DNA of 54,973 nucleotides from Leptolyngbyaceae cyanobacterium (lineage in GTDB: Bacteria; Cyanobacteriota; Cyanobacteriia; Cyanobacteriales; Aerosakkonemataceae). Every line of letters begins with the position of its first letter. The first letter of the stretch is position 1. The stretch covers positions 1 through 54,973 of the forward strand of contig DATNQN010000140.1 of assembly GCA_036703985.1 (NCBI GenBank), given 5' to 3'. This document shows, in pieces, positions 7,261 through 15,785 of the stretch. Both the position numbers and the translations under genes were made by a program. The notes beneath the pieces were generated by a model. The model was not told where the DNA came from. It made no database searches and worked only from the letters and a program-made list of their open reading frames with translations.

Positions 7261-9273
7261 CTATTTGATCGGTAACTTGGCGCTATTTTCAAATAACTCG
7301 ATGGTATTCAGAAGACTGATTGCTGAACTATAAGATTCCTCAAGTAATTCTTTTTGTTCTTCTGGTGTATCTACTAAATCATCCGCTAGTAAGCGTAGGG
7401 AACCGATCATAGAATTAAGACGAGTCCGCACTTCATAGGATAAGCGATTGCGGATTTGTTCGTTTCGGTTAAACACATTTTCAGGGCGTTCGGCAAATTG
7501 CATCGAGTAAAGTCTGGCATAGTAGCCACCTTTGTTGAGGAGATCTTCATGAGTTCCCGTTTCCACTACCCGCCCTTTATCCAGTACGGCTATTTGATGA
7601 GCTTTCTGCACGGTGGAGAGGCGGTGGGCAATGACTAGGGTAGTGCGATCGCGACTTAATTCTTCGATCGCAGATTGTACTAATCTTTCCGAAACCGTAT
7701 CTAAAGCGCTAGTTGCTTCATCGAGAATCAGAATATCAGGGTCTTGCAAAAGCGCTCTGGCAATTGCCAACCGCTGTCGTTGACCTCCCGATAATAACAC
7801 TCCCCGATCGCCAATTAGAGTATTAAATCCTTGGGGTAGTTTTTCTATAAATTCATAAGCATTTGCTCGTTTAGCAGCAGCAATCACTTCCTCATCTGTA
7901 GCGTTAGATCGCCCATAGGCAATATTATTACGAATTGAGTCATTAAATAAAAAGGTATCTTGGCTTACAATACCCATACAACTTCTAATACTTGCTATAT
8001 TAAAATCCCGCAGATCCTTGTCATCTATAGTGATACAACCGCTATCAGGATCGTAAAATCTTGGTAACAAATCTGCCAACGTTGATTTACCCGCACCAGA
8101 TCCGCCTACCAAAGCCAGCGTTGTACCGCGAGGCAAATATAAGTCAACATCTTGCAACACCCAATTATCGTGATTGGGATAGCGAAAAGAAAGTTTATAG
8201 AAGCGAATTCCCTCCCGCAACTCCTTATAAGTTAAAGACCCGTTTTTCATAAACGGCTTATTATCACGGCGCAGAAATTCATTAGCGATGTCTACGCTGG
8301 CAGAAGTATTTGCGAGGCTGCCACGGGCATTATTTAACTGGGAAATATATGGCAATAACCGGAAAAGTACCAATAAGTAAGTGAGTAGTACAGTTGAAAG
8401 AGAATCAATTTGATTAATAAAGAATAACCGTCCTAAAATGACGATCGCCATAATTACTACAATCCCGGTTACTTCACTGATCGGGCCGATTGCCGCCGAA
8501 TTAACCTGAGATTGGAAATCTGCTTGTTCGCGATCGCGAATTAACTTACGCAGTTTTATATATTCTTTTTCTTCATTACCTGTCGATTTAACTAGCCGGA
8601 TTCCACTCAAAATTTCTAGAACTCGAATCGAATAAGATTTAGACATTTCTGACAATTGCTTGCCAAAATATCTAGAACGATTGATTGAATATTGATTAAT
8701 CAATCCAACTACCGCTAGTAAAACTGTGGTCACAATTGTCAATTGCCAAGAAATTGCCAGCAGTAAACATACAAAAACTAATATAGTGATGGCATTAATA
8801 ATAATCTTAATTAGCGTACCAACCGTTCCAGCCGCACGACCTATTTCCCCACCCAGACGGTTGATTAAATCTCCTACTTTCATCTTGGAATAAAAATCCA
8901 AGTCCACTTCTAGTAATAACCGCAATCCCTCTTCTCGCAAATCGGAAGTTAGAGTCCGCAGCAGGGAACTCGAAACTAAAGTGCTTACGTAGAGAGCGAT
9001 ATTTTTTAAAACAATTGCCAGTACAATCGTGACCGCCATCACGGATAACCTATATTGTTCTGGTATCCCATCAAAGGGGGTCATCAACACCTGAATAAGG
9101 GGCGGCGCTCCTTTTAAATCTATTTTTTGATCTAAAAAATTCAATAGTATGGGTACAATTAAGGTTGTGCTTACCCCATTAAATAATGCGCCTGAAAATC
9201 CTAGAACGATAGTTAGCGTCATCCAAACTGGATAACGGCGACCGAATTTTATTAGAAGTTTAGTAGAAGACAT
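7261..9273 (-). CDS. ABC exporter (fused permease-ATPase) with degenerate HisKA-like tail
   Basis: Type IV ABC half-exporter of 670 residues. The membrane domain of six segments covers about residues 15-320. The ATPase has Walker A GGSGAGKST at 390-398, signature LSGGQ at 494-498, Walker B ILILDEA with D518-E519 and H-loop His550. It resembles MsbA/HepA-type exporters of lipid-linked or glycan substrates; the surrounding glycosyltransferases suggest the same. Residues 605-670 form an unusual extra segment that reads like a histidine-kinase dimerisation helix (LSYEVRTRLNSMIGSLRLL) with tyrosine (Tyr613) where the phospho-acceptor histidine would be. The ATG has an AGGA site upstream. Central gene of the polysaccharide run. 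Confidence 0.9.
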   Translation of the reverse strand: MSSTKLLIKFGRRYPVWMTLTIVLGFSGALFNGVSTTLIVPILLNFLDQKIDLKGAPPLIQVLMTPFDGIPEQYRLSVMAVTIVLAIVLKNIALYVSTLVSSSLLRTLTSDLREEGLRLLLEVDLDFYSKMKVGDLINRLGGEIGRAAGTVGTLIKIIINAITILVFVCLLLAISWQLTIVTTVLLAVVGLINQYSINRSRYFGKQLSEMSKSYSIRVLEILSGIRLVKSTGNEEKEYIKLRKLIRDREQADFQSQVNSAAIGPISEVTGIVVIMAIVILGRLFFINQIDSLSTVLLTYLLVLFRLLPYISQLNNARGSLANTSASVDIANEFLRRDNKPFMKNGSLTYKELREGIRFYKLSFRYPNHDNWVLQDVDLYLPRGTTLALVGGSGAGKSTLADLLPRFYDPDSGCITIDDKDLRDFNIASIRSCMGIVSQDTFLFNDSIRNNIAYGRSNATDEEVIAAAKRANAYEFIEKLPQGFNTLIGDRGVLLSGGQRQRLAIARALLQDPDILILDEATSALDTVSERLVQSAIEELSRDRTTLVIAHRLSTVQKAHQIAVLDKGRVVETGTHEDLLNKGGYYARLYSMQFAERPENVFNRNEQIRNRLSYEVRTRLNSMIGSLRLLADDLVDTPEEQKELLEESYSSAISLLNTIELFENSAKLPIK

Positions 9274-9350
9274 ATAGCTTTCCTGCTATAAGTAAATTTA
9301 AAGCAATATTTATATTTATTACCACTTTGAACTCATGGCAACTCATTTGA

Positions 9351-10502
9351 CTATAAATTTGCGATCGCGCCTGAAAGAATATCTGACATTGTATAGAGAC
9401 TGTAGTATTTTACACATCTTTCTCTCGCTGCTTTTCCTCGGCTTACAGCCTCATCAAAATTCTGGAATATCCATTGAATCTTTTGTGCTATTTCATCAGG
9501 GCTACCAGGCTCGACTAAATAACCCGTGCCATCTAAAATTTCTGGAATATCTCCCACTTTTGTAGACAAAATCGGTTTAGCCATTGCCATCCCATCAGTT
9601 AATTTCAGAGGAAATTGAGCTCGAGCAGCAATGTCGTTGCGCTGGGGAACGACTACAACATCGGCAGCAGCTAACACTTTCGGCATTTCTTCCACGGGAC
9701 ATCTCGGTAACTTAATAATCCAGCGCCCCCATTGCTGAATAAGTTTATCATCATAATCATCATAGGGACTTCCTCCCACAATTACCAGTCTTAAATCTGG
9801 TTCGTTAAGTCTATCTAGAGCTATTAAAACATCTTCAACCCCCTTGTGAGGCCGTGGTGCTCCCGGAAACATTAAAATTCGATATGGGGATAAACCGTAA
9901 CTAACTTTGCTGTCATCGCGATCGTATTTTTCCGGGTCGAACATTTCAGTATCTTTACCGTTAGGCAAATAAACGCCTCCAAAGCGATTTTTAAGAAACT
10001 GAGTATCGATCGTAATTAAATCCGCCTTCTGCACTAAACTTTCCATCCACTTAACATAAAGAGGATGATCTGGATATCTCAACGCTCCATCTTTTTTAAA
10101 CATATCTCTATAAAGCTGTTTTGGCGTGGGATGATATTTCCACTCATCTCCTCCATACCAGCTAAGTTCCCAATCATCCATATCTAAAAGCAAAGGACGG
10201 CTTTTAAATATAGTTTTTATTAAAGAGATACCAAAACTGGTTGGTTTGGGTTTTACTGCATAAATAATATCCCCATCAATTTTATTTAAAATTTTAGGAA
10301 TAGTTTTTAATAATTGGGGATATTTGTTGCCAGTAAACGACACAATTTCCATTCCTTGTGGAGGAATTGCATAGAGACCTTTTCCAAACAAAAATCCTAC
10401 AATTTCTACTTGATAATTTAGCTTTTTCAGAACTTGCCCTAGTAAAAACGCTCTGACAGATCCTCCACCAGACAAGTCACTTACAATTAGTGAAACTTTC
10501 AC
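9351..10502 (-). CDS. glycosyltransferase family 4 protein
   Basis: GT-B fold retaining glycosyltransferase, 383 residues. The N-terminal domain starts with VSLIVSDLSGGGSVRAFLLG, a glycine-rich acceptor loop. The donor domain contains ILMFPGAPRPHKGVEDVLIA at about residue 210 and FPLKLTDGMAMAKPILST at about 301, the GT4 nucleotide-sugar region with the usual E-x7-E partly altered. The start is GTG at 10502, with GGAGAG about ten bases upstream. Sugar specificity cannot be read. It sits between an exporter gene and another glycosyltransferase, all on the reverse strand with gaps below 100 bp, so it likely adds one residue of the repeat unit. Confidence 0.85.
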   Translation of the reverse strand: MKVSLIVSDLSGGGSVRAFLLGQVLKKLNYQVEIVGFLFGKGLYAIPPQGMEIVSFTGNKYPQLLKTIPKILNKIDGDIIYAVKPKPTSFGISLIKTIFKSRPLLLDMDDWELSWYGGDEWKYHPTPKQLYRDMFKKDGALRYPDHPLYVKWMESLVQKADLITIDTQFLKNRFGGVYLPNGKDTEMFDPEKYDRDDSKVSYGLSPYRILMFPGAPRPHKGVEDVLIALDRLNEPDLRLVIVGGSPYDDYDDKLIQQWGRWIIKLPRCPVEEMPKVLAAADVVVVPQRNDIAARAQFPLKLTDGMAMAKPILSTKVGDIPEILDGTGYLVEPGSPDEIAQKIQWIFQNFDEAVSRGKAARERCVKYYSLYTMSDILSGAIANL

Positions 10503-10594
10503 CTTTGAGTTGCTCTCCTACCATCTCAAATTTACCATTTTAAGCTAACGAGCTATCGTCTAATTACATTAGGTGATTTTCAACATTCCTTTTT

Positions 10595-11716
10595 TTACTC
10601 TTTTTTCAATATTTTTTTGATTTTCCGTTGAATTTTCCTAAACAATTTTAATGCTGACATAATTTGTTGATGATAAGGGGAATTAGGATTTTTTTCTTGT
10701 TTTAAAATATTTTCATCATGATGATATCGCGGTTGTAAGTACTTCTCTTTAATTTCTATGTCACAGTTGGCAAAGTAAACTTGTCTAGCGAAACTTGATT
10801 TTTTGCACCAGTTTTTATAGGCTGGTACGACTACCTCAGTCATAAAGTTTCGCCATTGCTTCACTAGCTTGGTAGGCGATATTTCTTGGAAACGAAATTT
10901 ACCATTTTCTACCATCAAGCGACGTAAATCCGGATCGTCACGAAGGCGCTTGAGGGCCAAAATAGTCTCATCTACAGAAGCCACTTCTATGTAGTCTAGA
11001 TCGCTTTGGCGCTGGGAGCGGTAAGCAGATTCACAACCTAGAATAGCAGGAATTCCAGCATACCAAGAATTGTAGAGCTTGCTTGCAGGTTTATTGGTAT
11101 ATTCTTCTCCCTGAAAACTCCGCACGGCAAGGATGGCATCCACTTCGCTAAAGTCGTTCCAGCGTTCGCGTTCGCTCACGATATACCAGTGTAAATTCAA
11201 TTCATTTAACCGTGCTTGAAAAGCTGCTTCCTTTAATTCAGGCGCTAAATTTTTTTCTATGCCGAAATAGGCTATATTTTCAAATCGAAGACCTCTTTCT
11301 GGCGAGCGTGGAATCAAGCCAGGTTGAGGCCAGTGCGGTATATAATAACTATTCCTTACTTTTTTAGTTTCTTGATGATTAAGTACTACATGAATCTGGG
11401 CGTAAGGATGTTCTTCATAGTCCGCCTTGAGGCAAACAATCAGTAATTTAGGATTGGGTTGTAAATAAATTGGTATGGAACATCGATGTGCCAAAACAAT
11501 TCCTTCAGATGGTAGAGTTCCTGTCAGTTGGCATGGAAAGCCATCTTCTTTAAGGCGAAGATAAGTTTGTAAAGTCCAAGCGTAAACACCACTGGTAAGA
11601 TTGCCATCAAATTTTGCCCAGTAAGTATCGGCGGTCTTTGGCATTTCACTAATTGGCCAATCTTCTTGGGGAATATAGAAGTAAATTGGTGGAAAATTAT
11701 TGATGATATTTGCCAT
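10595..11716 (-). CDS. glycosyltransferase-like protein, cyanobacterial family
   Basis: A 373-residue protein that I recognise only in outline. The N-terminus (PPIYFYIPQEDWP) and a SGVYAWTLQTYLRLK stretch suggest a GT-B acceptor domain. FRSPERGLRFENIAYFG is followed by a donor-like region: AILAVRSFQGEEYTNKPASK then LYNSWYAGIPAILGCESAYR near residues 210-230, the position of nucleotide-sugar contacts in GT1/GT4 enzymes. The C-terminus is very basic. No membrane segment is visible. Its position within the glycan operon supports a transferase role. Substrate is unknown. Confidence 0.6.
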   Translation of the reverse strand: MANIINNFPPIYFYIPQEDWPISEMPKTADTYWAKFDGNLTSGVYAWTLQTYLRLKEDGFPCQLTGTLPSEGIVLAHRCSIPIYLQPNPKLLIVCLKADYEEHPYAQIHVVLNHQETKKVRNSYYIPHWPQPGLIPRSPERGLRFENIAYFGIEKNLAPELKEAAFQARLNELNLHWYIVSERERWNDFSEVDAILAVRSFQGEEYTNKPASKLYNSWYAGIPAILGCESAYRSQRQSDLDYIEVASVDETILALKRLRDDPDLRRLMVENGKFRFQEISPTKLVKQWRNFMTEVVVPAYKNWCKKSSFARQVYFANCDIEIKEKYLQPRYHHDENILKQEKNPNSPYHQQIMSALKLFRKIQRKIKKILKKE

Positions 11717-11808
11717 AAATTTTACTTGCGTTGATTAGTTCGATATGTATGCTTAGGATTGCGGAAATTAATTAGCAATTTATTTTTGATTGTCTCAATG
11801 TTATTTCT

Positions 11809-12822
11809 CTAGGTTTTTTTGAAAAAATCTACCTTAGATAATATAGAAATTATTTTTTTCGATCGCGGCCCTCGATACTTTTCATACATTAAAAAACTAG
11901 GCGTTATTTTTCTTAATTTATAGGCTAATTTTACTAACAATACATGATTAATCTTAACCTTTTTATCAAATAAGTAGGCTGGCATTTTAATTAAAGAAAG
12001 TAACCGTTTAAAATTTACTTCTTCTTTTTCCATAATTGCTTCATTAAGCAAAAATTCTAGCGCACTGTTACCAAGTACCAGCAATTCTTCATGATTAGCT
12101 TTTACAGTTTCATAAAACATCATATAATAATCCTTCATGTATTTCCAACTGTTGGTTCTGTTGGATTTATGTTTGGTGTAATATGCTCCTACAAGTGGTG
12201 TATGAATGAACTTGACGCCTTTAGCAATAATATCTAAAGCAAAGTATCGATCGCCCAATGCTTTAAGATGTTCGGGAAACTTATGATAATTAAATATATC
12301 TTTCTTCATCAGCATACACTGTTGCAATGCAGGATGAGGGGAAGCAGCTAGAAAATCCGGCAACATTAAACGCTGAAGAAATTCTTCACTACTTAATTGC
12401 CCGATAATATTTTCTTGACGTTCGATGATGTTCTCATCTTTATCGATAAATACTCTTTCATAATCACAATAAAAAACTATATTATCCGATTCCTGTCCGG
12501 TTAGATGTTTTAATTGAAATTCAGTCTTTTCAGGATGAATCCAATCATCAGAATCTAAACATTGAATCCACTCTCCTTTTGCTTTTTCTACCCCAAAATT
12601 TCGAGCAGCAGGTAGCCCACCATTTTGTTTGTAAAAGTATTTAACTCGTGGGTCTACGCTCATCAATTGCTCGGCCATTTCCCGCGTATTATCAGTAGAG
12701 CCATCATCGACAATAATACATTCAATGTCTTTGAATGTTTGCTCTAAAACACTTTTTACCGAACGCTCTAGATAACGACCTTGATTAAAACAATTAACAA
12801 TAATCGATACGGTAGGAGCCAT
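11809..12822 (-). CDS. glycosyltransferase family 2 protein
   Basis: GT-A inverting glycosyltransferase of 337 residues. It opens with PTVSIIVNCFNQGRYLERSV, followed by ECIIVDDGSTDNT (nucleotide-binding DD at about residue 38) and the metal-binding DxD in WIQCLDSDDWIHP at about residues 88-100. The acceptor half ends in a basic tail. The AARNFG motif near 76 is also typical. The gene is 23 bp downstream of galE and upstream of another glycosyltransferase, so it belongs to the same reverse-strand unit. UDP-galactose from GalE would be a reasonable donor, but that is inference. Confidence 0.9.
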   Translation of the reverse strand: MAPTVSIIVNCFNQGRYLERSVKSVLEQTFKDIECIIVDDGSTDNTREMAEQLMSVDPRVKYFYKQNGGLPAARNFGVEKAKGEWIQCLDSDDWIHPEKTEFQLKHLTGQESDNIVFYCDYERVFIDKDENIIERQENIIGQLSSEEFLQRLMLPDFLAASPHPALQQCMLMKKDIFNYHKFPEHLKALGDRYFALDIIAKGVKFIHTPLVGAYYTKHKSNRTNSWKYMKDYYMMFYETVKANHEELLVLGNSALEFLLNEAIMEKEEVNFKRLLSLIKMPAYLFDKKVKINHVLLVKLAYKLRKITPSFLMYEKYRGPRSKKIISILSKVDFFKKT

Positions 12823-12845
12823 AAATTATTTAATCCTGTTTTTAA

Positions 12846-13862
12846 TTAATGAGTTTTATTTACATCTCCATGACGTTTTTGATGCCATTGCCAAGCGTGG
12901 GCTAGGATGTCTGTCAGGTTTTGATACTGAGGATGCCACCCTAATATTTTTCTGGCTTTTTCGCCACTGCCAACTAAAATGGGGGGATCGCCGGGACGCC
13001 GATCGCACTCCACTGCTTTAATCTCTCTCCCCGTTACCGCCCTTGCAGTGTCAATCACTTCTTTCACTGAAAACCCATTACCATTTCCTAAATTAAATAC
13101 CGCACTATCACCCCCTTCTAATAAATATTTCATTCCCAAAATATGGGCTTCGGCTAAGTCATTAACGTGAATATAATCTCGAATACAAGTACCATCAGTA
13201 GTTGGGTAGTCCGTGCCTAAAATAGAAACAGAATCTAGTTTGCCTAAAGCAGTTAATAACACTAAGGGAATTAGGTGCGTTTCCGGCGAGTGATCTTCTC
13301 CTAGTAAACCGGAAGGATCGGCACCAGCCGCGTTAAAATAACGAAAACAAACATATTTCAAATCATAAGCTTCATTAAAATCTTTCAGGATTCTTTCCAC
13401 CATCAATTTACTCGCACCGTAGGGATTGATGGGATTTTGGGGATGGTCTTCAGGAATGGGAATCACTTGTGGTACACCATAAGTAGCGCAAGTAGAAGAA
13501 AAGACAAATTTCTTTACTTTGGCTGCTAACATGGCTTCTAGCAAAGTCAGCGTTCCGTCTACGTTATTGCGGTAGTATTTGGCTGGATTGGTGACGGACT
13601 CGCCAACGTAAGCATAAGCCGCAAAGTGCATTACGGCGGCAATATCGAACTGGGAAAACAAGCGATCGACTAAAGAACGATCGCTAATATCACCCACGAC
13701 AAGCTCTACTTTTAAAACCTTCTCTACCAAATCTCGATGTCCGTAGACAAGGTTGTCCAGAATCACTACCTGGTAACCAGCGCGTAACAGTGCTAGAACA
13801 GCATGAGAGCCAATGTATCCAGCGCCCCCCGTAACCAAAATAGTCGGTTGATCTTGTAACAC
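12846..13862 (-). CDS. galE: UDP-glucose 4-epimerase
   Basis: Short-chain dehydrogenase/reductase-fold epimerase of 338 residues, the usual GalE length. NAD-binding motif GGAGYIG is at residues 12-18, the catalytic serine/threonine region SSTCATYG near 122, and the YGASK catalytic pair near 148. FRYFNAAGADPSG and VFNLGNGNGFSV are further GalE signatures. It interconverts UDP-glucose and UDP-galactose in the cytosol, feeding the neighbouring glycosyltransferases. The start is GTG at 13862 with only a weak AAGAAAG upstream. It lies 15 bp after a small-protein gene and 23 bp before the GT2 gene, consistent with co-transcription. Confidence 0.93.
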   Translation of the reverse strand: MLQDQPTILVTGGAGYIGSHAVLALLRAGYQVVILDNLVYGHRDLVEKVLKVELVVGDISDRSLVDRLFSQFDIAAVMHFAAYAYVGESVTNPAKYYRNNVDGTLTLLEAMLAAKVKKFVFSSTCATYGVPQVIPIPEDHPQNPINPYGASKLMVERILKDFNEAYDLKYVCFRYFNAAGADPSGLLGEDHSPETHLIPLVLLTALGKLDSVSILGTDYPTTDGTCIRDYIHVNDLAEAHILGMKYLLEGGDSAVFNLGNGNGFSVKEVIDTARAVTGREIKAVECDRRPGDPPILVGSGEKARKILGWHPQYQNLTDILAHAWQWHQKRHGDVNKTH

Positions 13863-13877
13863 TTTCTTAAGATATGG

Positions 13878-14084
13878 TTAGTCAACTAATTTGAGGCGGC
13901 CTACTTGAATATAGTCAAAAATATGATTGATTTGCCGACGCTCTTCATCTGTAAGTTGTTGGTCTGAGAGAATCGCCGAAGTCAGCAACATATATTGCTT
14001 GCGACTCATCTGACCGGAAACTAGAATCTGGTCGATAATCTGTTTAGCGTTGACGCTTGATTTATTCTGAACTCCTCCTCTCAT
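13878..14084 (-). CDS. conserved small cyanobacterial protein, unknown function
   Basis: A 68-residue basic and polar protein ending LTDEERRQINHIFDYIQVGRLKLVD. The C-terminal pattern (LTSAILSDQQLTDEERRQIN) looks like a short helical DNA- or protein-binding unit seen in many small cyanobacterial proteins, but I cannot assign a function. I chose the ATG at 14084 because AAAGGAG lies about ten bases upstream; a GTG at 14123 in frame has no such site. It is the first gene of the reverse-strand polysaccharide run, 15 bp before galE, so it might be a local regulator. That role is speculation. Confidence 0.65.
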   Translation of the reverse strand: MRGGVQNKSSVNAKQIIDQILVSGQMSRKQYMLLTSAILSDQQLTDEERRQINHIFDYIQVGRLKLVD

Positions 14085-14255
14085 GATTCCCTGACTCCTT
14101 TTATACTGTGTAAATCTTGGCACTAAATTATGATTAATGCAAAGTTACCGTCAAAAAATGATGAAGTCGTCAAAGCGTAATTTTAATTATCCAGGGTGGT
14201 TGAAAACTTAATATTTATTTTAAGAAAGTAGTAATATTTTTCAGAGGTATTTTTC

Positions 14256-15029
14256 ATGCAGGTTTACCGACTCTCAGCACTCTCTGATAACTATATTTTC
14301 GTGCTGCACGATCCTAAAGATAACGTAGCGGCTGTAGTCGATCCGGCGGAAGCAGAACCAGTATTAAGACAATTAGAGGCAATTGGTGCTGAATTAGTCG
14401 CTATTTTCAATACTCACCACCACAGCGATCACGTAGGTGGGAATCGAAAATTACTCGAAAGATTTCCCCATCTCTGCGTTTACGGTGGGGCGGAAGATCG
14501 AGGGAGAATACCGGGACAACAAATATTTTTACAGGAAGGCGATCGCATTTCCTTCGCTGGTAGAGTAGGGCAAGTACTCTTCGTCCCAGGACACACCCGC
14601 GCCCACATCGCCTACTATTTTCCTCCCACCACCCCTCACGAAACAGGCGAGTTATTCTGCGGCGATACCTTATTTGCAGGAGGATGCGGCAGATTATTTG
14701 AAGGAACGCCATCCCAGATGATCATCTCTTTGAGCAAGCTCCGAGCTTTACCAGATAATACAAGAGTTTGGTGCGCTCACGAATATACCTTAAAAAATCT
14801 CCAATTTGCAATGACCGTAGATGGTAGCAATCCAGATTTACAAGCTAGATATGCCGAAGTGAAGGCAATTCGCAGCCGCAGAGAACCTACCATACCATCG
14901 ATTTTGGGAATAGAAAAACAAACCAATCCCTTTTTACGGTGGGATCGCCCCAGTTTACAATCAGCAACAAACAGTCAAGAACCAGCACAAACGTTTGCCA
15001 GACTGCGTGGAATGAAAGACCAATTTTAG
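14256..15029 (+). CDS. gloB: hydroxyacylglutathione hydrolase (glyoxalase II)
   Basis: Metallo-beta-lactamase fold hydrolase, 257 residues as usual for GloB. Metal ligands are in [11 protein letters not shown] at about residues 52-62, PGHTRAH near 112, and [13 protein letters not shown] near 133 with the bridging aspartate; a late histidine is in [10 protein letters not shown] near 172. It cleaves S-D-lactoylglutathione to D-lactate and glutathione, the second step of methylglyoxal detoxification. It stands alone with rplI starting 125 bp downstream. TTTTTCAGAGGTATTTTTC precedes the ATG and contains a modest AGAGG site. Confidence 0.9.
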   Translation: MQVYRLSALSDNYIFVLHDPKDNVAAVVDPAEAEPVLRQLEAIGAELVAIFNTHHHSDHVGGNRKLLERFPHLCVYGGAEDRGRIPGQQIFLQEGDRISFAGRVGQVLFVPGHTRAHIAYYFPPTTPHETGELFCGDTLFAGGCGRLFEGTPSQMIISLSKLRALPDNTRVWCAHEYTLKNLQFAMTVDGSNPDLQARYAEVKAIRSRREPTIPSILGIEKQTNPFLRWDRPSLQSATNSQEPAQTFARLRGMKDQF

Positions 15030-15154
15030 CTCGTATTCTTTCCACAGAAGCGGGAATAAATTTTTACTACCGATATGCTAGTTGCGATCGGCCCCCCTGT
15101 TTCGCTATGATTATACGTTTGGATCTATTTAAGCAAGACTCACCAGAAAAGCTC

Positions 15155-15619
15155 ATGGCCAAACGCATTCAATTAGTGCTGACTCAAGATGTTAGCAAAC
15201 TGGGAAAATCCGGCGATTTAGTAGACGTAGCCCCAGGATACGCCCGTAACTATCTCCTTCCCAAACAATTTGCTACTTTTGCCACTCCAGCAATTCTCAA
15301 ACAAGTAGAAAAGCGAAGAGAAAAAGAACGGCAGCGGCTTTTGGAACTCAAAGAACAAGCAACTACCATTAAAGCTGCGATCGAAGCGATCGATCGCTAT
15401 ACCATTCACAAGCAGGTCGGAGAAGGAGATGCTATCTTTGGTACAGTTACCGATCCGGAAGTAGCAGATGCCATTCAGCAAGCTACTGGTAAAGAAGTGG
15501 ATCGTCGCGGTATTACCCTCCCCGAGATCCGCAAAACTGGTATCTACAAAGCTGAAATTAAACTACATCCAGAAGTAACCGCAACAGTAAACATTCAAGT
15601 TCTCGGTGGCGGCAGCTAA
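15155..15619 (+). CDS. rplI: 50S ribosomal protein L9
   Basis: Ribosomal protein L9 of 154 residues. The N-terminal RNA-binding domain has VQ-like [20 protein letters not shown] followed by [10 protein letters not shown], the family signature; a charged central helix (residues about 45-75) and a C-terminal domain follow. It binds 23S rRNA domain V. Longer in-frame starts exist back to 14939, which would overlap gloB and add about 72 residues that L9 proteins do not have, so the ATG at 15155 is the right start. dnaB follows after 166 bp, the usual rplI-dnaB neighbourhood in cyanobacteria. Confidence 0.95.
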   Translation: MAKRIQLVLTQDVSKLGKSGDLVDVAPGYARNYLLPKQFATFATPAILKQVEKRREKERQRLLELKEQATTIKAAIEAIDRYTIHKQVGEGDAIFGTVTDPEVADAIQQATGKEVDRRGITLPEIRKTGIYKAEIKLHPEVTATVNIQVLGGGS

Positions 15620-15633
15620 AAAATTTTTAGATT

Positions 15634-15780
15634 TAGTCATTAGTCATTGGTCATTAGTCATTAGTTATTGGTCATTTATTTCTAGCTGTTCGTCAAGCCA
15701 TGAATAATAACTAAGCGATGAAAAATAACCAATAGACTAGACAAGTGGCTAATGACGAATATGAATCTAAAATCTAAAAT
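15634..15780. repeat. STRR-like heptamer repeats in inverted arrangement
   Basis: TCATTAG/TCATTGG heptamers are repeated from 15634 to about 15680, and complementary forms (AACCAATAG, CTAATGAC) appear at about 15727-15765. The gap between rplI and dnaB could therefore fold into a long imperfect hairpin. Such short tandem heptamers are common in filamentous cyanobacteria. A second set lies at 25471-25582. Confidence 0.7.
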
Positions 15781-15785
15781 TTATT

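Noticed and set aside
14939-15154. 72-residue N-terminal extension of L9
   Set aside because: It overlaps gloB and has no counterpart in L9 proteins; the ATG at 15155 gives the normal length.
15634-15780. Repeat array as possible CRISPR
   Set aside because: Units are only seven bases, contiguous and lack spacers, so this is a short tandem repeat family.
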